Positions 50,019-62,000 of a stretch of 64,000 nt of DNA are shown in pieces (position 1 is the stretch's first letter; each line of letters begins with the position of its first letter). Origin of the DNA: Lates calcarifer (taxonomy: Eukaryota; Chordata; Actinopteri; Centropomidae); assembly GCF_001640805.2 (NCBI RefSeq), contig NC_066845.1, positions 16,370,307 through 16,434,306 on the forward strand, given 5' to 3'. Below the pieces are notes generated by a model. It made no database searches, had not been told where the DNA came from, and worked only from the letters and a program-made list of their open reading frames with translations. A program made the translations under genes and the position numbers.

Positions 50019-53000
50019 CTTTAAAAGTCAACAGGAAAGAGCAAAGTGTCACTGACACATTAGCATTAAAATATCTCACGGCTACAAAAAATGCAAAAAA
50101 TGGTCACGTAATTTACCCAGGGCTTCCTCCACTCTGATATGATGCAGGGCAGGGTGTATCCAGGCACTGGTATCCTCCTCTGGTATTAAAACACATCTGA
50201 TTGTGTCCACACTGGATGCTTTGTTCAACACACTCATCAATGTCTAATCGAAGAGAAAGGGGATAAGATGTTATAATCATTTAAAGATAGGCTCACAGTT
50301 ATGTAGTTAGGAAACACTTTAAGGAGGCTCTTACCTTTACAGCTCCTGCCATTGGGTAAGAGCTTGTAACCTGGGGGACACAAACACTGGAAACTGCCAA
50401 TAGTGTTTCGGCAGTCATGTTGGCATGGCTTCCTGAGCAAACACTCATCCACATCTGGACAGAGAATATTGTGGGGATGGAAATATGATACACAAGGCTG
50501 GTGAGATAGTATGATGTGGATATTTTGTTCTTCTTTTTTTCAAATGCTGTATCTGTGAACATCTGAGACATTATTTCAATCCTCTGTTTGTTCTGCACAT
50601 ATAGCAGGTTTGACAACAAAGTTGACTTTTGATGCACACTCACCAACACATGTTCCGTCTCTGTTGGTGTATCCTGCAGGACAGCTTTGCCTGGTAATAC
50701 GAGATACTCCGTGAGAACGAGAGAGGATTGGCCTGCCTAGAGATGACACTAGCTGTGGGCGGAGTCTTGCCCTAACTCTTGTCCCATTGGTAAAGGTCTG
50801 CCCTCTCTCCAGCCCTGCACAGGAACGCCCATCCCCAAGCAGCACGGTACCAGGAGGGCACAGACACCTGAAGCTGCCAGGCACATTGCGGCACTGGTAG
50901 GCACAAGGGTTTGGTGTCTGCAGGCATTCATCAATGTCTGAAAGGTAAAACAAGACATATGTTGGTTCAAATGTGTGTTCCCCATTAGAGTACCATTGGT
51001 GAGTTATGTGATCAAAAAAGGCAGCAGATATCATACCCAGACATGGGAGGCCTACTCCCTGGGATCGGTAGCCTCTGGGACATACACAGCCATACCCGCC
51101 GATTGTGTTCTGACAGATCTGAGTGTAGCGACACATGTGACTTCCATCCTGGCACTCGTCAATATCTGAAAAATATGCAGTTAACAACAATACATCAGCT
51201 GGTCTTGCACAAAACAGAGCTTTGTATTTCTTGTAGTTCTTCTGCTCATCATAACCACATAACTTGGTGGTGTTGTTATGTAACACAACTTTAATGCTGG
51301 TGTTATGTAACAGTGCAGTTTGAGGTTGGTAGAGGCTGCCAGTCTTATCACCAATGGTGCTGTTGGCTTTTACTGATTATACTAATACAGCCACACCAGG
51401 TATTTCTTTGGAGGTGGGAACCAAATCTATGACACTCTCAAGACTCAGAGGCTGAGTCTAATTCTAATGTCTCAGAATAAATGTAGTAATGATTTATGTG
51501 TAGTAAAACTGTACATTTAGCAACCTCTATGAAAAGAAAGTGGATAAGAGATGAAGAATGACAGCCACTAACCCACGCAGGCTCCATTCTCTGCTTTGGT
51601 CATGCCAGCTGGACAGCTGTCGAAACACTGGTATCCTCCCTCTGTGTTGCGGCACTGCTGGTGAGCCGGGCATACATTTCTCATGCACTCATTGATATCT
51701 GTAAAAGTGCAACCATTACAGTAGAGCTGTTACTGATCAGTTAGCATTGGCCTCTAAGAGTATTCCAGATACTCAGATGGGTCATTTAATTACAAAAGAA
51801 TCTCCTGAATCTAACAAGTGTTGATTTTATAGTTTAAATTACATTTCCATGATTTTTGTAAGCTCTGTATAACCTGTGGAAGTCAGTTATAATTAGCTGA
51901 CTGACCAATGCAGCGATGTCCTGACAGCTGATATCCCGGGTGGCAAATACAGCGGTATGAGCCCAGAGTATTGAGGCACTGATGCTGACACGGAGAGAGA
52001 GCTGACTCCTGGCACTCATCCACATCTGAAACATGCAATTATGCAATTGACACATCTGGCTTAATGAATCTACTGTGGTATGGTATGGTAAGAAATGAAA
52101 TTCTTAGTGAAGAGGTCAGAAAGAGAAATTGTACACCCACAGTAGGAGCTAAGTAGTCATGTCTCCATATAAAGTGTTGAGCAGATGCTTTAACTGATTA
52201 ACAACGACTTGCCTTCACAGCTGGTTCCTGTGATGCTGGGCTTAAATCCTGGTCCACACTTGGCCTGGCAGCGATATGTTCCCACTGTGTTGATGCACTG
52301 CTGGTTGTAGTGGCACATGTGAGAGCCCTGGGTGCACTCATCAATATCTGCATGGTATTATGTGAAACAGAGGAGTCAGGCCAAATGCTGAGGCAGATGA
52401 TTAGATGAAGATGAGGACTTAAACAGAATTAGTTTTTTACTTCACCCAACTGGGACATAACCATCATATATCTGGTAATTAATCACAGAACCTCCAGCAG
52501 GCGTGCTGTTTTTGTCTCACCTTGGCATGTGTTGGTCTCTGTAGAGATGGTGAAGCCAGAGGGACAGGCACAGGAGAAACCTCCCATGATATTGTTACAG
52601 GAATGAGAGCAGGGGGACTGGAGCGCACACTCATCCTCATCTAATAGGAACACATATAATCACAACAATAAAAGTGGTGATAAATGTTCAAAGATAAGTG
52701 TTGCCAAAAGATAAATGAGGCATAAAAAAGGAAAGCAGCATACCAGCACAGTATGAGGCTGTGTCAAGAATGAAACCTTTAGGGCATGTGTCTCCATAAC
52801 CGTCTGCAAACAGAGAGTTCAGGCAGTGTTAGCTGTTCATTCATCATTTTAAATCCTGAATTTCGTGAGATATGGTGATGATGTAGTTTTAAATCATTGT
52901 AATTTTTTCCCCAGACCTGGTATGAGAAGGCTGGCAGTGATATGGAAATCCAAAGTGAGAGTAAACATGTTGTAGACGCTGTTCATCCCAGAGACCTTGA

Positions 53001-56000
53001 GCAGCTGGAGCAGAGGGCCCTGACGCTCCTCCTGGCCCTCATAAATAATGGTATGATTACAGCGTAGCACCATGGGGTTTCCTCCTCTCTGGTGGGTCTG
53101 CGATGACCACGAGTACAGCTGCCCCTGGCCAGTCTGCACATATGACTCATCAAACTCCTGCTGGACACAAACAAAATCAGGTCAGAGAAATTGAGGATGA
53201 GCATTAGTATGTCAGGAAATTCTCCTGTGAGATATATTTGACGCCTGTAAATACACACTGTAATAACAACAGTGAACAAACCTGTAGGCTCAGATGAGAT
53301 GATGATAATGACGGAGGAACAAATCCATTAATTACTATGTCAATCAGTAAAACTCCCTCAGAATCCACACCCCTGGCCACATGGGTCAAACGAAGGATCT
53401 CCCCTGGTTTTAAGAGATTAAAAAACAGTAAAACATCACTCATTTACTAGCAGAGGGAAGCCTGCTGAAACTCTTGAAATTGAAGTAAAGGCCTCCTGTG
53501 GACATGCTGTGTTAAATCGTGTTAGTGGAAGTGAGTGGTGCCATCTGCTGGTTGCTTTGTAAACTACAAATAGTATAAAACTCACCAGTCTCAAACTCCA
53601 GCTGAGACTCCTGTCTGAACTGGCCCTGAGTGAAGGAGTAGCCATTTCTAGCATCTCCATTCTGTAGCACCGTGGTCCAGTAGATGGGAGCAAACACAGA
53701 CACCAGCACCCGCAGCAAGGGACCTATAATGAAACAACATCAACTCTGCACCCTTTATAGCACCATAAATAGACAGCACTGTCTCAACAACTTTAGGATT
53801 ATATTCCAAAATATGCTGTAACTCCTTTTGTAAAATCTAACACCTGGGCTCTCTCCTGCTCACACTGCCTATGCCTAACAGAAAGCAAAACCAGAAACAA
53901 AAACTCAGAGACCTTTATCACTGACCAAAACTACAGAATGAACTCTGGGGACATAATGTGTGACCACTCACCCACACTGGGAGGGATGTTGTCCAAGCGT
54001 GCCTGCAGAGTGCTGCTCCCCTCCTCCACATTGTCTGTAATGTTGGCCTCCAGGAAGGACACACCAAACTCTCTCTCGTTCACCATACCTATCAGGCTGC
54101 CTCTGGTCTTACGAGGAGTCTCTCCTTTCATCGTCAAACACACCAAGCAGAAAATGTATTTTAGATGTTTACACGCACCTGAGTAATTTATAATTATTTT
54201 GAACATTATTTAATTTCATATTTTGAGTGATATGTGTATTAAATACCACATCTCTTTTCAAACACTGTAACAATACCCATAGCTCTCACAGGGAAATATC
54301 CTTTTAGTGTGTGTATGCTGTATGTAAGGTAACTTTTACAATATGGTATTCATTCATAGACACAAGAACATTCAGTATAACAATGCACAGGTTATACCTT
54401 TGAACAAGATATGAGATTATGCTGGAAACATGTTATTAAACACTTGTGAAATTAATAAAGTGAAGGAAAACAAAGAAAATGAATTAGCACCTGGACAGAG
54501 ACCAGCATGACATTTCCTAGAATCAATACTGGGACCACTGCATGATCGGCCACCATTTGCTGGTTCTGGGTTGTTGCATAATCTGATTCGTTCTTGGAAG
54601 CCTTGTCCACAGGTGCTACTACATGGACTCCACTCCTGCCAGTTAGAGTAGCCTCCATTGACTGTGTAAGAGAGAAGAGGTGAAGATGGTAGGGTAAAAA
54701 ATTTCAGGAGGAGGGGTACTGGTTTGTGTGTAAAAAAAAAAAAGTCCTGTTACAGTGTTTGTAATTATAAGCACAGAACTCACTCTGAACCTTGAGAGTT
54801 ATGGTCCTCTCAGCTGTTCCAGCTTCACTCTCAGCCACACACTGATACTCCCCTTCATCTGCAGCCTGTAGATCAAACAGGTAAAGGAGGAGAGCTTGGC
54901 TTAATTGGCACTCCGAGGAACAATTATCCTCTGAAAGATCCACAAACCTTAAGGACAAAACTATGGTTATGGTAAAAGAAAGTTGACATTATAGCAAAAA
55001 AGCTGACATTTTCTAGTAGGCAGCTGAGGCTTGATTCCATTGAATTGTTTGTCATAATAGATATTATTGGACCAGAGAGAGGAAATTTCACATTAGTGTG
55101 CTCTGTGGGAAGGACAGTCATCTGTCTGTGAGAAAGTCTCAGCTGCAGGCTATGCAATTACAGCAGCAGTTAGAGACCTAACAAGGTTACAGGCTAAGGA
55201 AAGAGGGGCAGAGTCTGGGAACATCCAGCTCTCTGTTCATCTTCTCCCTCTGCTGCTAATGCTGTTAGCCTCTCTGACTGAACTGAATCTGATTTAGATG
55301 GAAACAGGACGCTGCAGGACAGTCACACACTGTTCCTCCACCCAAGGGGACTGCAGATGAAGCTTGGATAGAATGAATACTGCTCCATTTTTCTCAAAGA
55401 CATGAAACATTTATTGATGGAGGTAGTGTGCTCAGGGGGCTCAATCATTCAAATTTGAGTGACTTGGTTTAACAAAACTTGTCTAGAGAGGTCTGCTGTA
55501 AAATGTAGGAAGGAAAGTAAAGTTTGTATTTACAGTGATGCTGTAAATGACCAAGGATCCGTTGTGAAGTGCTTGCATTCGGAGGGAGCGGAGTAATGGT
55601 TTTCCATCCCAGAGCCAGCGGAGGACAGGGCTGGGGTCTCCATGGACTGGACAGTCAAGCACAGCAGAGCCACCCTGGATCACTGTCTGAGACATGTGGG
55701 CTTCACCCTTTAACACTGGAGGCTCTGCAGACACACAGCATATATTTGTAGCATGACATATATTAAGTTGATCTGTTGAAAGTCAAATGAGTAGCCCTCA
55801 CTAATCCTTGACAGAAAACTCACCTCTGATGCGGACAAATGAGAGTGCTCGGATGGAGCCCACACTGTTTTCTGCTACGCAAACATAGGTCCCAGCATCA
55901 CTTACAGTCACATTCTCGATGATGATGGAGCTCCTGCCAGCCTCATCTACAGTTGCACCTGGAACATTTATAATCAGTAGTGTCAGATGGATCTGGGCAT

Positions 56001-59000
56001 TATGTGACATTTGAATGTAGGAGAAATACTATAATTTTACCCCACAGTACTGAATTACATCAAGTGTCACAACGCCAAGCTGTATGAACATGCAAAAGCA
56101 CAAATACTGTTTATCACAAAAGAGGCAAAGTGAAAAAAAATGGAAACGATACCTGCATAGGGACTGTTGTTGATGGTCCAGGAAATGACAGGAGAGGGTG
56201 TTCCCTGAGCATGGCAGGATAAGGCCAGACTCTGTCCTTTGTTCAAGGTTACGTCACCTGGCAGCTCCTTGAAGACAGGCCTCATGTTGATGGACAGGTG
56301 AATGTCCTGTCTCACATGACCTGCTGGGTTGGTGGCCACACATGTGAACACACCAGCATCCCCTGGCTGTGTGAAGAAAGCGATCAGCACTGATTCTTAC
56401 ACTCAGACTTGGACAGAGATGTAGTTTACAATGCAGTGAGCAATATGGATTGTACCTCAGCCCTCTCAATTATCAGCTCTCCTGATCGCAGGACAGTGAA
56501 TTTGCTAGGAAGGCTGGTCACAGTGGCACCATCCTTCTCCCATGATACTCTGGGTTCTGGTGAGCCCTGAGCAGCGCACGGCAGCAGCGCCTGAAAACCC
56601 TGAATGACTGACAGTTCTGTCTGCGCAGGAGCAATCAGGGGTGGGACTGAAATGAAATAACATCATTAGTTCATCAAAATAACTTTTAAACATGAACATA
56701 CTTATAGTCTTTTATAAAGAATCAAAGAGCCTTAACTCACCTTGAATAACCAGTCTCATGTCCTGGCTGGTTCTGCCGGCGAGGTTTTTGGCAGTACACG
56801 TGTAAAGGCCTGCGTCACTGCGCTGGCTTGAAGTAATTGCCAGAGTTCCGTTGGCAAAGATCCTTATATGAGCACCGTCAACCACAGGCCTCCTCTCTTT
56901 GTGCCAAATAACTTCAGGCTGAGGCTGCCCGTCAGCTACACACTCTAGACTGACTGGCTGTCCCAACACTGCAGTGTACTCCACACGAGGGACACTCAAC
57001 ACTGGCGGAACTGGAGAAACATGGGGTGAGCAGTTATTAATTCATTGATAAATATCAAAAACATGTTTTTGGGAATTAGTAGCAACAAGTTGCAATATTA
57101 CCATGGACCTGGAGGTTCTCTTATGTTTTCGTGCATGCATATACATATATCTTCACCATGAGAAACCACTCTCTTGCCTTCTGTGAGATAAAAAGTAAAA
57201 ATAAAATGTTACCTTGAAGGACTAGTTTGGTCCTGCCCACAGCTACACCAGCTTCATTCTTGGCCAGGCACTGGTATGTCCCCGCGTCACCGAGTGTGAC
57301 ACGAGAGAACTTCAGGGCTCCATTTGAGAGCACAGCCAGTCTGTGACCTGTGATTTACATGAGCAGGACAGTCTGAATATTTCCACATTTATCTGTTTGA
57401 TACAGTAATTATAATGAATGTTTGAACTTTGATGTTGTGCTAATATTTTGTATATTGTTACCTGCTGCTATGGGAACTCCTTCTCTTTGCCAGGTGATGG
57501 ATGGTCTGGGGAAGCCTTGAACCTCACAGGGTAGAACGGTCCCATGATGCAGCACCACCTGTACTTCCTCTGCCATTGGCCTGATCTCTGGAGGCTCTGA
57601 GTGTACAGAAGAACAAATAAATTACCACATGGTTTAATCATAAGCATTCCAACATTTGCAGAGTGACCTGCAGCCAGTCTGTGAGAGCCCACCTTGCACT
57701 GTGAGAGAGATGTGTTTGTGAGCCACACCAGCTGGGTTGCGGGCTGAGCATGTGTATCTGCCAGCATGACTTGGCACAGCAGAAGTTATCTCCAACACTC
57801 CTGCATAGAAAATGAGTTTAGAGAGTACAGAGAGTTAAATGTTACATTTTATGAGCAAAATATATGTGATCCTTGCCCTGTTGCGTTATTATTCCAGTAG
57901 AGCGCGATGTATAATAATATAAAGAGCAGCAAAATCACTAAAGTTCCTTAGACAGATTGCCTTACCAGTGGGAAGGACACGATAGCTTCCTCCTCTAGTG
58001 CCCAGTTTGGCACCACCTTTTGTCCAGGTGATGGTGGGCTGAGGACGTCCTTGTACGTGACAAGGCAACACCACAGGAGACATTTTCACAGCTGTGATTG
58101 TCGTGACATCATCTTCAATAGATGGAGGAACTGAAAGAGAAAATAGAACATTATTGATTCAACCATCTAAAATGCCTTCCTACAGTCTGCCTATTGTACA
58201 AAACTCAAAATCAATACCTTGTACGATGACCTCAATGACCCTGCGCTCTTCTCCAGCATCATTGACAGCAGTGCACTCAAAGTAACCTTCATCCTCACTG
58301 GACGGTGACAAAATAACCAGGGACCCTGAGGACAGCATTCTGGACAAAGAAGCAAAACTACATCAGTTTTTACATTCTTACAGCTGTGTGTGTGTGTCAG
58401 AGGGAGTCTAGCCATAGTATTTTACCTGTATGCTCCTGGCAGCTGACTGATATCAAGTGGAGTGCCATTCCTCTTCCAGGACACTTGAGGTGGGGGTATA
58501 CCTGTAGTCTCACAGCTCAGCACAGCTCTAATCCCTGTGGTCACTGTCACATTGAATGGACCCGGACCAACGGAAGGACCCACTAATAAGAAACAGGACA
58601 GCTTCAGCCGCAGTCATTGTATCTCTGTGTTTAAATATTATTAAAACAGGAATAGAACTGCCACACAACTATTTTCCTTAGTTATATTTACCAAACACCC
58701 GTAGATCAATTCCTCTGTGATCTGAGCCAGCCTGGTTGGACACAGTGCAGTAGTAACGACCAGCATCACTCAACTGAACCCCATGTATACGCAAGGAGCC
58801 CTCTGATAATGTGTACCTGAAACAAATACACAATTAAAAGATGAATAAATGGACAGACACACCAAAGCGAAAAGCTGTATCTGTGTCTGATAGATTTAGT
58901 CTTCTATCAAACATGATATTACAGACGGCAGGTTGCCCTTGTCATTATCTTAGGACGTACTTCTTGTTATCTGGAGACACAGGGAAGCCATCTTTTCTCC

Positions 59001-62000
59001 ACAGGACCGTGGGTGAAGAGTCGCCTTCAACTTCACATGGCAAAACTGCATCTTGGCCCACATGTGTGGTCACCAGCGAACCACTCTCCTTTATTACTGG
59101 TGGCACTAGAGAAGCGAAAAGTGGCATGTCTATGTAGGTTTGGCTTGTTTTGCATATGGAACTGTTTCAAATCTATAACTGACAGGTAGACTTACAGAGA
59201 ATCTCCACTGTGAAAAAGAGACTGTTACTTCCAGCCATGTTGGTGACCACACAGCTGTACTGGCCACTGTCCTCAGGCCTGACTTCCTGTATCTCCAGGT
59301 ACTGACCCCCTGCCAGTTGCTGTATACGACCCCCCGGCTGAATGAGGAGGGAAGGAGACAAAGTGAATGAATCAGAAGAGATGGCTTTTAGTTCAGTATC
59401 TCTTTTTTTCCCCTGACTCTGTACCTGCACTTTTGCCTCATCCTTGTACCACTCTATATTGGGAGGGGGGTCACTGTCAGCCAGGCACTCCAAGGTCAAA
59501 TGTCCATTAACCGGCACTGTCAGTGTCCTCACATCACCAGAGCCAAGGAGGGTTGGGGGGACTGAAACACAACAACTGATTATTAAGTGGTGGACCTAAA
59601 GAGCTCATTTTGAACAAAGAAGAACTAGGTATAGACTCATGGCCGCATGGAACAGATAAACTCCACACAGAACACAAAATTCGAAAAAAAGGACGTGCTG
59701 TAAGAATGTGTGTTTCATATCATGATTCACAGGTTTATGAGTCAGCTGACCTGGGTGTGTCACAATAAAGTAAAGAAGTGAACTGTGAATTTTGGAATTT
59801 CACTTGGAACATTAAAGCCAGCAGTTTAACAGGCCTCCACAGCATTGCGTATAATCGTATTTATGGAAGCGTTTTATTCTAGCATGAACAAATATGTTTT
59901 CACAAATGGTGAACAAATGGTGAACTCCAAATGCTACCAGACCAAATCGGTTTTTACTTTTGTGCTAGATTTGTGCACACTCCTGAATGTACACTTCAAG
60001 CCCCAGGTGCAGGTAGAGGAGGAAGTTGGGGGGGCATGATCTATCTATTTCTGCATTGAACAATACACAGCAAAAGCTTGTGTCACCTTGGACTCGGACC
60101 CAGTGGTTTTTTCCATCCTCTCCAGCTAGGCTGCTGGCCAAGCAGGTGTACAGACCTGCATCCTCGACCTTTAAAGAGACAGCATTAATCAGTTTGAGTG
60201 GCTCTTGCATAACAGTGCTGCATTTGCCTGGACTGATGCTGTTAAAGCTTCAGTCCATTTGTTTTGTTTACAGTTAAATGCTCATGCTTTTTTGCATCTT
60301 AAATTTTTTCTATGATGTACATCCCTAATGTAAACAACATATTAATCAAAGATTAAATTACACCAAAACCTAACCGTTAAGCTTTGTGTCATGTTAGATA
60401 GATTAATGCTGCGACAAGCATATTAACTGTTCTTTTTTGTCCCTTTTCCCTCAAATGAGATGGACTTTGTTAAATCTCAGCAGACTGCATTTTTATCTCA
60501 AAGATTATTCTAAAGTAGAGCATACAGCAACTGTATACATGTTTGTACAATACTGTCTTGTCTACTGTAGCTTTAACTGTTATTATAACTGGTATTTTCA
60601 GATATTGTCAGTTTGTAATTTACCTGAACTTTGCTTATCCTGACAAAATGTCCATCCTGCTGAACGATGTCAGTCCCTTCTAAGGGGCGACCATCTTTGA
60701 GCCAGCTGAGGATGGGAGGTGGCACTCCAACAGCGGAGCACTCCAGCTCCAGTGGACTGTCTACTGCTATGGTTAGCTCTGCTGGAGAGCTGGAGCTGGA
60801 TATCTTTGGAGGCTCTGGATTAGAAAGTAGAATGTTTTGGATCAGGAGTTTTCAATATAACTTAGAAGTTAGAAATAAGTTAAATATAGACTGTTTTGGG
60901 ATTACCAAGCACAGTGAGGTTAAAGCTCTTTGTGCTGCTTCCAGCCTGGTTACTGGCCACACAGCTGTAGAGGCCTGCATCTGAAGGAGCCACATCAGGC
61001 AGCTGTAGCCGTGTCTCCTGTCCATCCAGCAGCAGGTTGCGGTGAAGGGACAGTGGCTGGCTGTCCTTCATCCATGTTAGTGTGGGAGGAGGAACACCAC
61101 GTGCCTCACAGGTTAGTGTTACCAATGATCCCTGGACGACTGTAACTGGCTCCACTGGTTCAACATGATCCACACCTGGGGGCACTGTGGGCCATACACA
61201 CACATACATCTGTATAAACTCCTTAGATCCAAAATGATACACACAGTATCAGCTCTAGGGAAAATCACTAGGTGGTATGTTATGACTGTACCTTGGACTT
61301 GGACGTCATAGCTGAGCTCAGCGAGACCAGCTCGACTGCGTGCCACACATGTGTAAACTCCAGAATCAGACAGCTGCACAGGAGAAATCCTTTTCATAAA
61401 GACAGGAAACATTCAGAATTACATCACTTGTAAACGTGTCATCTCTTTACGAAATAACCATGCTTGTATTCAGCTTTCTCTATCTAAACTGACCTCAGCA
61501 CAGAGTCACCAGAGAGGAGGCGGGTGCGGGGGGAGAGGAGCAGGGGACGTCCATTCTTCAGCCAGCTGATCTGAGGTGGAGGGTTTCCTGCTGCCTGACA
61601 CTCCAGAGTCACAGCAGTGTCCTGTGTGACCTGCACCTCCCTGGGAACAGTGGTCTCACCAGAGATAGATGGTGGGACTGTGGCAAGTAAAATCAAATTA
61701 AAGCTAATTGCTCAGAAAGTTGAGCACTAATATGGATGCACAAACAACATGTTTCAACTGACCTAGTACAAAGAGGGTGTAGATTTTGCTCTCCTGTCCG
61801 ACTGGGCTGACAGCCAAACAGGTGTATGTCCCAGAATCCTCAGGACTCAGCCTCAGTAATGTGAGCGTGCTGCCATCAGGGGTCACGCTGCCAGGTTACA
61901 AAGACACATTATGTTTTCACATTATCATCATGTATTACTAACCACGCCACCTCTGAACCTCTGAATTACTTTCCCATCATTACTATCATCATCGTCCCAC

